Shown here: in pieces, positions 7,267-15,198 of the stretch
Layout of the letters: each line of letters begins with the position of its first letter
Numbering within the stretch: the stretch's first letter is position 1
Source: Fimimonas sp963619835
GTDB taxonomy: Bacteria; Bacillota; Clostridia; Christensenellales; CAG-314
Direction: 5' to 3'
DNA length: 23,849 nucleotides
Assembly (NCBI GenBank): GCA_963619835.1
Contig: CAVEYD010000018.1
Location: forward strand, 1 to 23,849
Notes under the pieces: model-generated
Seen by the model: only the letters and a program-made list of their open reading frames with translations
The model's database searches: none
Told to the model about the DNA's origin: nothing
Program-made: the position numbers and the translations under genes

Positions 7267-10200
7267 TTATTCTTTGTCTTTAAACAAATCGTCAAGTTTT
7301 TCAAGTGTAACTAAGACTTTTACAGGTTTACTGTTAGATTCGCTTGGCTCAGGAGTTTCAACATAGCCGAGTTCTTGCAAAGTATTCATAATACGTCCTG
7401 CACGATTAAAGCCAATTCCTAATGCACGTTGCGCGGATGCAATTGAAGCCTTTCCGCCGTTACGCTCCAGCCAAAACTTAAGCGCATCCTTACACTTTTC
7501 ATCAATCATCGGTTTGTCTGCATTTTCTGTTTCCGCTTGAGCTTCGCGAGCTGCTTGCTCTTCTTGTGCTTGGGTTACAAAAATTGCATCACTTGCCGAT
7601 TTATCGAAATACGTTTCGTTGTTGTTCTTTAAGTATTCAGCCAAATCTACAACTTCTTGATCAACATAAGCGCCTTGAATTCTTTCGAGATCACCCGCCG
7701 AAGAAGGATCCATAAACAACATGTCGCCTCTGCCAAGCAAAGTTTCAGCACCGCCACGGTCAATAATTGTACGACTGTCGAATTGCGACGCGACATTTAA
7801 TGCAAAACGTGCGGGCAAGTTTGCCTTAATGCTTCCCGTTACAATTTTTACGTCAGGACGTTGCGTTGCAACTACAAGGTGAATACCGGTTGCACGAGAC
7901 ATGGCCGTCAAAGTACTGATTTTGCTTTCCACTTGCTGTTTTGCTTGAGACATAAGTTCGGCAAGTTCATCAATAACATAAACTATATAATGCAATTTTT
8001 GAGTAGTTTCGGGATTTATCTTTTTGTTGTAATCTGCAATATTTTGGACTTTGAGTAAGGAAAACAGCGATAAACGATTTTGCATTTCCTTAATCAAATA
8101 GTCCATTCCGGCAAGCGCATCATTAACCTTTGTTATGGTTTTTGACGTTAGCATGTGCGGAATTCCGTTGTAACGAGAAAGTTCAACTTGCTTGGGGTCT
8201 ACCATTAAAAATCTAAGATATTCCGGGCCGAATTTGTAAAGCAAACTTACAATTAAGCAGTTTACACAAACACTCTTACCACTACCGGTTTGACCTGCGA
8301 CAAGTAAGTGAGGTAATTTAGCCAAATCGCGAATAACCGGACGCCCCATGATGTCTTGACCGATAACAAACGGCAAAGCACCTTTTGCATTTTTAAACTC
8401 ATCGGATTCCAAAATTGTTCGCAAAGCAACAACCTTTCTCTTTTTGTTTGCCACTTCAATGCCGACAAGATTTGTTCCGTGTACCGGGGCTTCGATACGA
8501 ATATTACTTGACGCTTCCAAGCATGCTTTGATGTCGTCGCTATACTTTGCAAAATCGCTCATTCGAGTTTTCTGCGAAAGTACCTTAAACAAATACCTTG
8601 AAAAAGCAGGACCGACAATAATATCGGAAAGCTCTAAGACAATGCCAAACACTTTGAGTTTTGCTATAATTGCTTGCGCTGCTTTTTGACGATCTTCTGC
8701 TTCGTCATCAACAAAATTTTCGGGTTCGTGCAAGATATCAAGCGGCGGAACGTTGTACTCTAAATAATGATGAACTTTTGATGTCTGCTCCTCATATTCT
8801 TTTTTGCTTACCACGTCAAACCCTTGTTGAATACCGCCTTCTACAACTTTTGAAGTTGGAACGATAATTTGTTCATCATCGGTCTCAACATCACTTGTGC
8901 TGTCGCTTGTAGTAGATTCATCGTCTGTTTGCCCATCTTGAGCATCGATTTGGTCATGATTTGCTGAATCGCTTGCCGAATCGTCTTCACAAATGTCTTT
9001 TTCGTCCGTAAATTCGTTTTGTTCGGAAGAATAGGACGAATAATTGTCGTTAACCAAATCAATATTTTGAGAAATATCTTCATTTGTTTGAATATACCCA
9101 AAAGATTCGTCAACGTTTGTATCATCTTTCACGACAACTTCGGACTCGTTTTCTACGTTTGTTTCGCTAAATGATGTGTCAACAAAAGAAGTTTGTCGGT
9201 TAGTAGGCTCAAAAGACGATGCAATGTCGGATTCATCTTCACGAACATCTTTGTTGGCATTGTTATCGTAAGTTTGTTCAACTTCGGATAAATTTGAAGA
9301 ATAATTATTGATTTGTTCATCAACAACAACACCATCGTTTTGTGATTGAACAACTGTATTTTTGTTTTCAAAAGAGTCCACTGCTATGGTATCGGCAACA
9401 ATTGGCTCATCCTCAGACAAATCTTGTTTATAAGATTCTGCCGAGTTGACATCATTAAATGAACTTACGCTATTAAATGAATTGTTATTGTTGAAAGTCT
9501 TGTTAGAGTCGCTGTTAAGCGAACTGTTTTGGGACTTTTCTACAGAAGTATTGGCATCGTCAAATTTAGAAAAATAGTTGTTACTTTGTGTATTTTTTGA
9601 TGATACATCTGTTGAAGTAATGCGCCAACTGTCTTCTTGAATATCTTGCTTTGGACTGAAAAAGCCACGAGTGTTAACTGTATCGGTTTGCTGTTCGTCT
9701 GAATTATTGTTGGCAAAGAAATTATTTGACGATGAGCTATCTAAAGAAGACTGTTGCGAAGAATTGTTACCGAACAAAATATTTTGAGCTTCGTTGCGAG
9801 AGACGGTACTGTTTGTAGCAATATCATTATCTGCATATTGAGTATTTTGCAAACCAAAGTTTTCATCGGCTGAATTTACTTGCTGACCACCGACGCCATC
9901 GTTGTTGTGACTAAACAAAATTGACATTGCGCGATCATGTTCGGAAATTTGTTCCTTTGAATTGCCGGTTGAATCGTAGTCTTTTTGAGAATCGGTTTCT
10001 TGAGAAACTTTGCTTAGGTTTTCATTTACACCAAGCTTTCCTACCGCAACATTGTGCAAGCACTCAGCAACAAAATAGACACAAACACCGATAAGCAAAA
10101 CATAAACAATAATTGCTCCATAAATAGTTAACACCGATTGTAAAGCATAAGCTATACTACCAAAAACAATTCCGCCCATAGTTGGGAAACAATCGTAAAA

Positions 10201-10554
10201 GTGATAGACATAATTTGCATAAGTTGCAAAACCACCGGTATTACCAATTGTAATATTTGTAAGAGCTATTGTTGTGAGCGTGTGTATCAACAATACAGAT
10301 GCCAAAAACAACAAAGAGAAAAATACAATGTATTTTTTTGAGATTTTGATATTTTTACCGGCAAGAGAAAGCGAACTCAATGCAATTACAACAGCCATCA
10401 AACCATAAAAAGAAATACCAAAGCATCCCGGGAAAAAGTTTGCGACTTGGCGCAAAAAAGAATTAAAATATCTGCCACAAAATGATAACAAAACAAGAAA
10501 AGAAGCCACCGAGATGGAAACAATATTAAAAATCTTTTTAGACTTCAAATTCAT
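7267..10554 (-). CDS. ftsK: FtsK/SpoIIIE DNA translocase with very long low-complexity linker
   Basis: FtsK/SpoIIIE proteins pump chromosomal DNA through the division or sporulation septum. This 1095-residue protein has about four N-terminal membrane helices (within 8-165), then a hydrophilic linker of roughly 385 residues (about 180-565) rich in Asn, Ser, Asp, Glu and Gln, then the RecA-like motor. Motor motifs are Walker A GQTGSGKS (754-761), Walker B VYVIDELAEL with D862/E863, and ATQRPDV near 896-902. A C-terminal winged-helix gamma domain (about 1020-1070, with ASAQRALGIGFNRAGRIM) should read polarity sequences. Bacillus SpoIIIE is about 790 residues; the extra length is the linker. GGAGG lies seven bases before the start. 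Sequence alone does not decide between a vegetative FtsK and a sporulation SpoIIIE role. Confidence 0.95.
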   Translation of the reverse strand: MNLKSKKIFNIVSISVASFLVLLSFCGRYFNSFLRQVANFFPGCFGISFYGLMAVVIALSSLSLAGKNIKISKKYIVFFSLLFLASVLLIHTLTTIALTNITIGNTGGFATYANYVYHFYDCFPTMGGIVFGSIAYALQSVLTIYGAIIVYVLLIGVCVYFVAECLHNVAVGKLGVNENLSKVSQETDSQKDYDSTGNSKEQISEHDRAMSILFSHNNDGVGGQQVNSADENFGLQNTQYADNDIATNSTVSRNEAQNILFGNNSSQQSSLDSSSSNNFFANNNSDEQQTDTVNTRGFFSPKQDIQEDSWRITSTDVSSKNTQSNNYFSKFDDANTSVEKSQNSSLNSDSNKTFNNNNSFNSVSSFNDVNSAESYKQDLSEDEPIVADTIAVDSFENKNTVVQSQNDGVVVDEQINNYSSNLSEVEQTYDNNANKDVREDESDIASSFEPTNRQTSFVDTSFSETNVENESEVVVKDDTNVDESFGYIQTNEDISQNIDLVNDNYSSYSSEQNEFTDEKDICEDDSASDSANHDQIDAQDGQTDDESTTSDSTSDVETDDEQIIVPTSKVVEGGIQQGFDVVSKKEYEEQTSKVHHYLEYNVPPLDILHEPENFVDDEAEDRQKAAQAIIAKLKVFGIVLELSDIIVGPAFSRYLFKVLSQKTRMSDFAKYSDDIKACLEASSNIRIEAPVHGTNLVGIEVANKKRKVVALRTILESDEFKNAKGALPFVIGQDIMGRPVIRDLAKLPHLLVAGQTGSGKSVCVNCLIVSLLYKFGPEYLRFLMVDPKQVELSRYNGIPHMLTSKTITKVNDALAGMDYLIKEMQNRLSLFSLLKVQNIADYNKKINPETTQKLHYIVYVIDELAELMSQAKQQVESKISTLTAMSRATGIHLVVATQRPDVKIVTGSIKANLPARFALNVASQFDSRTIIDRGGAETLLGRGDMLFMDPSSAGDLERIQGAYVDQEVVDLAEYLKNNNETYFDKSASDAIFVTQAQEEQAAREAQAETENADKPMIDEKCKDALKFWLERNGGKASIASAQRALGIGFNRAGRIMNTLQELGYVETPEPSESNSKPVKVLVTLEKLDDLFKDKE

Positions 10555-10720
10555 TTAAATGCCTCCGCAAGTTAAGAGCTTGATTTATAATTAAAATTAC
10601 AAAAATTTACATAAAAAACATAGACAAAACATAAAGCCATAAATGCAGAAAAAAGAATTTACTAAAAAGCACAAATAAAGCTTAAGGTTAACGGTAAAAT
10701 GCGGTTTTTCTACAAAAATG

Positions 10721-10730
10721 NNNNNNNNNN
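10721..10730. other. Assembly gap (run of 10 Ns)
   Basis: Ten consecutive undetermined bases lie in an intergenic stretch. This looks like a scaffold join of unknown true size. Adjacency of the M16 peptidase and ftsK should therefore not be assumed. Confidence 0.98.
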
Positions 10731-10843
10731 GGTTAAGTGTTATTTCTTTAAAGCAAAAAGACGAAAAGCCATAAAAATAATAAAATAAATATGCAAAAAG
10801 ATACGGCGCAACAGATATGATATTACAATAAAGAGTTATTCAG

Positions 10844-10883
10844 TTGCATCATAAAAAAATTTTAAAAATATCTTTTGATGCAA
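10844..10883. repeat. Inverted repeat downstream of the M16 peptidase gene
   Basis: TTGCATCA (10844-10851) and TGATGCAA (10876-10883) are perfect 8-bp inverted arms around a 24-base A/T-rich loop. It lies about 130 bases past the peptidase stop. There is no U-tract on the minus strand, so it is a poor intrinsic terminator; its role is unknown. Confidence 0.45.
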
Positions 10884-10942
10884 GATAAATAAATCTTTAT
10901 AAATCATGAACAAGATTCATTTAGCAAGATTGGTTTTATAAT

Positions 10943-10968
10943 ATGATTATGGCAAATGATTATAGCAA
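10943..10968. repeat. 13-bp tandem repeat, two copies
   Basis: ATGATTATGGCAA (10943-10955) is followed directly by ATGATTATAGCAA (10956-10968), with 12 of 13 bases identical. It lies 43 bases beyond the peptidase stop codon. Confidence 0.6.
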
Positions 10969-11010
10969 TGAAAAATTGTACACTAAAAAATATTTCTAAG
11001 ACCATGTTGT

Positions 11011-12261
11011 CTATTTGCATTTGGGGCCAACGTAAGAACGAGCGCAACCGGTGCCGTCCACAACATTTGAATTTGCAAAAATATCTCTCGCAAGGTTGTT
11101 TAAATCGTCAATTGAAATCGAATCGATCTCGGCAATTTGTTGCTCCATCGACGGAACATAACCATTGTAAATATAGAAAAGTGCGTTGAAAGACATCATT
11201 GCAGACATGTTTTCAACAGAATAATAACAATGAGTTTTCGCGGCAACTTTTGCACGATTAAATTCGGCTTCCGTTACACCTTTATCGAGCAACAGGTCAA
11301 TTTCAGATTGAATAAGCTGTGTTGCAAGTTTGACATTGTTAGGAGAAAGACCTGCATAAATATCGAAAAAGCCGTTGTGCTTATAAAAAGAAGTTGACGA
11401 ATATACAGAATAGACAAGACCATGTTTTTCTCGAATTGTTTGAAATAAACGACTTGACATACCACCACCAAAAATATCTGTGAGCATAGAAAGAGCCTGT
11501 CTGCGATTTGATGAAAATTCAAAAGTTTTCCAAGCAAATTCAATGTGAGCTTGCTTGATTTTTCTGTTAACAGTTACATAATTATTAGTATAATTTGAAA
11601 CGGGATATTGTTGAGGTAAAGATGATACAGGGTTAAAATTACTTTCAAAATATTTGTTGATCAAATCATCCAATGCGTTAAAATCGAATTGACCGCATAC
11701 CGACAACACCGTATTCGATGGAATATAATGCAATTTTTTAAAATTTAGTATGCTATTTCTGTCATAGTATTTGATGATTTCAGGATTTCCAAGAATAGTT
11801 TGTCCCAAAGGTTGCCCTTTAAACATTGCTTCATATATTGCGTCACCGCTAACATCTTCCGGACTATCTTCGGCCATCTTTATTTCTTCAAGTACAACAT
11901 TACGCTCGCGATCAAGTTCTTCCTGCGGAATGTTTGCATTAAAGTACATGTCAGAAAGAATATTGATGCACTTTTCAATATCTGTCGACAAACTTTTAGT
12001 ATAGTAAAATGTTTTGTCTTTAGCTGTGGCCGCATTTATTACTGCACCGATATCTTCAATTTCCTCAGAAATTTGTTTTGCCGATCTATTTTCAGTTCCC
12101 TTAAAATGCAAATGTTCAAGAAAATGCGAAATGCCGTTGTTTGTCTCGTCTTCAAACACACTACCGACATTAACAAAAACGCCAACTGCTACAGAATAAA
12201 CACTGTCCATTTTTGATGCTATAAGAGTAAGACCACTTGGATACTTTTTTATTAAATTCAT
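11011..12261 (-). CDS. M16-family zinc peptidase (processing-peptidase-like)
   Basis: M16 peptidases are zinc metalloproteases with an inverted HxxEH motif. In this 416-residue protein the motif is H46-F-L-E49-H50, and the distal zinc-ligand glutamate is E126 in VVLEEIKMAED, with the family spacing of 76 residues after H50. The second half carries the usual inactive M16 domain (for example GGGMSSRLFQTIREKHGLVYSV). Length matches the Bacillus MlpA/YmxG group, which also lies just downstream of pnp; this order supports the assignment. The substrate is unknown. AAGG lies seven bases before the ATG. It follows the pnp terminator and so probably has its own promoter. Confidence 0.92.
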   Translation of the reverse strand: MNLIKKYPSGLTLIASKMDSVYSVAVGVFVNVGSVFEDETNNGISHFLEHLHFKGTENRSAKQISEEIEDIGAVINAATAKDKTFYYTKSLSTDIEKCINILSDMYFNANIPQEELDRERNVVLEEIKMAEDSPEDVSGDAIYEAMFKGQPLGQTILGNPEIIKYYDRNSILNFKKLHYIPSNTVLSVCGQFDFNALDDLINKYFESNFNPVSSLPQQYPVSNYTNNYVTVNRKIKQAHIEFAWKTFEFSSNRRQALSMLTDIFGGGMSSRLFQTIREKHGLVYSVYSSTSFYKHNGFFDIYAGLSPNNVKLATQLIQSEIDLLLDKGVTEAEFNRAKVAAKTHCYYSVENMSAMMSFNALFYIYNGYVPSMEQQIAEIDSISIDDLNNLARDIFANSNVVDGTGCARSYVGPKCK

Positions 12262-12295
12262 ATTTTTACCTTATCTTTTTTATTTCTGTAATTAT

Positions 12296-12322
12296 TTTAT
12301 ATCATATTTAAAAAAAAGTAAA
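12296..12322 (-). promoter_or_regulatory. Possible promoter of the M16 peptidase gene
   Basis: On the minus strand an extended -10, TGATATAAA (12304-12296), follows a weak TTTACT -35 (12322-12317) with a 15-base spacer. It lies between the pnp terminator and the peptidase start, where a promoter is expected. Confidence 0.4.
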
Positions 12323-12343
12323 ATCAATACTTACATACAAAAA

Positions 12344-12376
12344 GAAATTGGCACAATTTTTAATTGCACCAATTTC
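12344..12376 (-). terminator. pnp transcription terminator
   Basis: In minus-strand RNA the arms form an uninterrupted 15-bp stem (GAAATTGG-TG-CAATT against its partner) with a 3-base loop, two central pairs being G-U wobbles. It is followed directly by five Us. The wobbles pair only in the minus-strand orientation, which fits termination of pnp. Confidence 0.88.
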
Positions 12377-12460
12377 GATTAGTTAATATAAATTGTTCGA
12401 AACAGAAATGTCACGTATCGCCCAAAACTACAAATGCATTTATGTTTTTAGGCAAACATT

Positions 12461-14590
12461 TTACAGTTTTTTGACAAGTCTAAGATCGATACGTCCCTTT
12501 TCGTCAATTTTGATAACTTTAACAACAACAGTGTCATCAACGTTAACTACATCGGTAACTTTTTCAACACGTTCTTTAGCAAGTTTGGAAATGTGAATCA
12601 TTCCGTCTTTGCCCGGAGCAAGTTCTACAAATGCACCAAAGTCTAAAATACGAACAACCTTTCCGGTAAATTCTTCACCGACTTCAGGATCCTTGGCAAT
12701 TGCAAGCACCATCTTTTTAGCCTTTTCGGCCATTTCAGAATCAGCTGTTGCAATAAACACTGTTCCTTCATCGGTAATGTCAATTTTAACACCGGTATCT
12801 TCAATAATCTTGTTGATTACTTTTCCGCCACTGCCGATTACTTCACGAATTTTGTCCGGATCAATGTTGAAGGAAATAATTTTGGGAGCATACTTTGAAA
12901 GTTCCTTGCGAGGAGCAGGAAGAACCTTAAGCATTTGATCAAGAATAAACAATCTTCCTTGACGTGCTTGTTCCAAAGCAGTACGAAGAATATTTTCGTC
13001 AATTCCCTTAATCTTTATATCCATTTGGATTGCAGTAATTCCCTTTGTAGTACCGGCAACCTTGAAGTCCATATCGCCAAGGAAGTCTTCCAATCCTTGA
13101 ATATCGGACAAAATTGCAACTTTTGAGCCATCTTCCGACTTCATAAGTCCCATTGCAATACCTGCTACAGGAGCTTTAATAGGAACACCAGCATCCATAA
13201 GAGCAAGAGTCGAACCGCAAATACTTGCTTGAGATGTACTTCCGTTAGACGAAACAACTTCGGAAACAGTACGAATTGCATAGGGGAATTCTTCTTCCGA
13301 CGGAATAACAGGTTCCAATGCACGTTCTGCAAGAGCACCATGACCAATTTCACGACGTCCCGGACTACGAAGAGGTTTAGCTTCTCCTGTGGAATAACCG
13401 GGCATGTTGTAGTGATGCATATAACGTTTGAAAGTGTCGTTATCGTCCAAATTTTCAAGTTTTTGCACTTCGGAAATTGTTCCAAGCGTTGCGGTTGTGA
13501 TAACCTGAGTCATACCACGTGTGAAAACACCGCTTCCATGAACTCTCGGGAGAATTCCTGCTTCGCACCAAATAGGACGGATTTCGGTAAGTTTTCTGCC
13601 ATCGGGACGAATACCTTCGTTAAGAATACGTGCACGCACCTTTTCTTTTGTCATTTTGTACAATACGTCACCGAGGTCGTCCAAAACTTCAGGATTGGTT
13701 TCAGCAAAATGTTCACGACAATTAGCTTCAACTGCATCTTGATTAGCTTGACGCTCATATCTATCAAAAGTTTTAAGTGCATCGGTAAGCATTTGATCTG
13801 CATAGGGACGGATAACTTCTTCGCTGTGAGCAGAAGGCAAATGCAGTTCGATATCAGCCTTTTTCTTGCCAACGTTTTCTTTAATGAATTCGATAAATGC
13901 ACATTGTTCTTTAATTGCTTCGTGACCAAACAAAATTGCATCAAGCATTTCCTTTTCGGAAATTTCGTTTGCACCGGCTTCAACCATCATGATTGCATCT
14001 TTTGTTCCTGCAAGGTTAAGGTTAAGCAAACTACGTTCTTTTTGTTCTTGTGTCGGGTTGATGATATATTGTCCGTCAACATAACCGACAACGACACTAC
14101 CTGTAGGACCGGCAAAAGGTATATCCGAGATGGAAAGTGCTATACTGCTACCCATCATTGCATAAACCTCGGGTTGAATATCAGGTTCAACCGACATTGC
14201 AGTAGCAATTACAGATACATCGTTTAAAAATCCCTTGGGGAATAACGGACGAATTGGACGGTCAATAAGACGACTTGTTAAAATTGCCTTGTCGCTTGCG
14301 CGTCCTTCACGTTTTTTGAATCCGCCGGGAATTTTACCGACTGAATACATTTTTTCTTCAAAGTCTACACCGAGAGGAAAGAAATCTATACCATCACGAG
14401 GTGCTTTTGCAAGAGTTACGTTTGTCATTACAACGGTTTCACCGCAACTTACCATACAAGATCCGTTAGATTGTTCGGCATACTTGCCAACTTCTACAGA
14501 TACGGTACGGCCGCCAATTTCTGTTTCGAAAATGTGGTATTTTCTGTTGCCGATTTGACCTTCTGTCATTCTAAATTTTTCTGAGTTCAT
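12461..14590 (-). CDS. pnp: Polynucleotide phosphorylase (PNPase)
   Basis: PNPase degrades RNA 3' to 5' by phosphorolysis and can add tails in reverse. The 709-residue protein has two RNase PH domains separated by a helical region. The active second PH domain carries RSPGRREIGHG near 408-418 and GDMDFK at 505-510. A KH domain follows with GSGG at 586-589, then a C-terminal S1 domain at about 639-706. Length is normal. I keep the ATG at 14590, because AGGAGAAAAGGA lies upstream, rather than the internal ATG seven codons later, which lacks a site. The order rpsO-pnp-M16 peptidase matches Bacillus. A folded leader (14626-14670) just before the ribosome-binding site may take part in autoregulation. 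Confidence 0.97.
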   Translation of the reverse strand: MNSEKFRMTEGQIGNRKYHIFETEIGGRTVSVEVGKYAEQSNGSCMVSCGETVVMTNVTLAKAPRDGIDFFPLGVDFEEKMYSVGKIPGGFKKREGRASDKAILTSRLIDRPIRPLFPKGFLNDVSVIATAMSVEPDIQPEVYAMMGSSIALSISDIPFAGPTGSVVVGYVDGQYIINPTQEQKERSLLNLNLAGTKDAIMMVEAGANEISEKEMLDAILFGHEAIKEQCAFIEFIKENVGKKKADIELHLPSAHSEEVIRPYADQMLTDALKTFDRYERQANQDAVEANCREHFAETNPEVLDDLGDVLYKMTKEKVRARILNEGIRPDGRKLTEIRPIWCEAGILPRVHGSGVFTRGMTQVITTATLGTISEVQKLENLDDNDTFKRYMHHYNMPGYSTGEAKPLRSPGRREIGHGALAERALEPVIPSEEEFPYAIRTVSEVVSSNGSTSQASICGSTLALMDAGVPIKAPVAGIAMGLMKSEDGSKVAILSDIQGLEDFLGDMDFKVAGTTKGITAIQMDIKIKGIDENILRTALEQARQGRLFILDQMLKVLPAPRKELSKYAPKIISFNIDPDKIREVIGSGGKVINKIIEDTGVKIDITDEGTVFIATADSEMAEKAKKMVLAIAKDPEVGEEFTGKVVRILDFGAFVELAPGKDGMIHISKLAKERVEKVTDVVNVDDTVVVKVIKIDEKGRIDLRLVKKL

Positions 14591-14625
14591 TTCTTTTTCC
14601 TTTTCTCCTTCACACTATATTTCCC

Positions 14626-14670
14626 ACGAAAAACCTTTATGCGCAAAAATATGCACCATGGATTTTTCAC
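14626..14670 (-). promoter_or_regulatory. Structured 5' leader hairpin of pnp
   Basis: In minus-strand RNA, GUGAAAAAUCC (14670-14660) pairs with GGUUUUUCGU (14635-14626) with one bulged U. Inside it AUGGUGC pairs with GCGCAU with one bulged G, leaving an AU-rich apical loop. It ends about 35 bases before the pnp start. E. coli PNPase autoregulates through a leader hairpin; a similar role here is inference. Confidence 0.5.
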
Positions 14671-14700
14671 TAATAGGCTAACTTAAAATTATGTTTATAT

Positions 14701-14729
14701 ATTATAAAATAATAAGAAAATACTTATAA
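14701..14729 (-). promoter_or_regulatory. Candidate pnp promoter
   Basis: On the minus strand a perfect TATAAT (14706-14701) has TTATAA (14729-14724) 17 bases upstream, a four-of-six -35. It lies between the rpsO terminator and the pnp leader hairpin. The very AT-rich context lowers certainty. Confidence 0.4.
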
Positions 14730-14814
14730 TACAAAATACAAACACTAAAGTTTAATAACAAAATAAAAAGACAATAATTGTTTATTAAACAAAAAAAAGT
14801 TAAAGCGTAAAAAA

Positions 14815-14849
14815 GGAGAAGGGGGTAAACTATTGAATGCCCCTTCTCC
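14815..14849 (-). terminator. rpsO transcription terminator
   Basis: In minus-strand RNA GGAGAAGGGG and CCCCTTCTCC form a perfect 10-bp G+C-rich stem with a 15-base loop, followed by six Us. It starts eight bases past the rpsO stop and separates rpsO from pnp. Confidence 0.93.
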
Positions 14850-14856
14850 CAATTTG

Positions 14857-15111
14857 TTACTTTCTCAAGCCCAAGTCGGCAATAATCTTACGATATTTTT
14901 CAATATCGGTTTGCTTAAGATAATCCAAAAGTCCTTTTCTGTGACCTACCATTTGCAAAAGTCCACGTCTTGAGTGATGGTCCTTTTGATGAGTACGAAG
15001 GTGCTCGGTAAGGTGATTGATACGTTCTGTAAGCAATGCGATTTGAACTTCAGGAGAACCTGTGTCTCCTTCCTTTCTGCCGTACTTAGCAATAATTTCT
15101 TGCTTTGTCAT
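14857..15111 (-). CDS. rpsO: 30S ribosomal protein S15
   Basis: S15 is a primary 16S rRNA-binding protein of the small-subunit platform. The product has the S15 signature (DTGSPEVQIALLTERINHLTEHL ... DHHSRRGLL) and ends LGLRK. I place the start at the ATG at 15111, eight bases after AAGGAGG, giving 84 residues. An in-frame ATG at 15141 would put that site inside the coding region and add ten residues not found in the family. The protein lacks about five N-terminal residues compared with the common 89-residue form. It lies 87 bases after ispH-rpsA and has a strong folded leader (15138-15184). It is followed by its own terminator. Confidence 0.96.
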   Translation of the reverse strand: MTKQEIIAKYGRKEGDTGSPEVQIALLTERINHLTEHLRTHQKDHHSRRGLLQMVGHRKGLLDYLKQTDIEKYRKIIADLGLRK

Positions 15112-15137
15112 ATTGGTTTCCTCCTTATATATATTCG

Positions 15138-15184
15138 CCACTATCCACGAGAAAGTCGGAGTCGTCTATTTTCGTAGAAAATGG
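15138..15184 (-). promoter_or_regulatory. Folded rpsO leader, candidate S15 autoregulatory element
   Basis: In minus-strand RNA CCAUUUUCUACG (15184-15173) can pair with CGUGGAUAGUGG (15149-15138) over 12 positions with two G-U wobbles and one U-U mismatch. The stem can be extended inward by AAAA/UUU with a bulged C. It ends about 11 bases before the AAGGAGG site. rpsO leaders bind S15 in several bacteria; that this one does is inference. An alternative small hairpin (15168-15182) competes with the outer stem. Confidence 0.45.
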
Positions 15185-15198
15185 TCCAAAGACATAGA

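Larger units (their letters stand above)
10555..11010. other. Non-coding AT-rich interval containing an assembly gap
   Basis: This is about 455 bases between the M16 peptidase stop and the ftsK start. I see no tRNA, no gene with a ribosome-binding site, and no convincing promoter for ftsK apart from its GGAGG. The interval holds a run of Ns, an 8-bp inverted repeat and a short tandem repeat, listed separately. Because the N run may be of arbitrary length, genes could be missing here. Confidence 0.6.

Noticed and set aside
8859..8875. GAAC-N8-GTTC palindrome resembling a LexA box
   Set aside because: The spacing is eight rather than four bases and it lies inside the ftsK linker coding region, far from a promoter.
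13229..14227. A 332-codon open frame on the plus strand opposite pnp
   Set aside because: It is antisense to the conserved pnp reading frame, has a Cys/Phe/Asn-rich composition typical of a mirror frame, matches no family I recognise, and has no Shine-Dalgarno.
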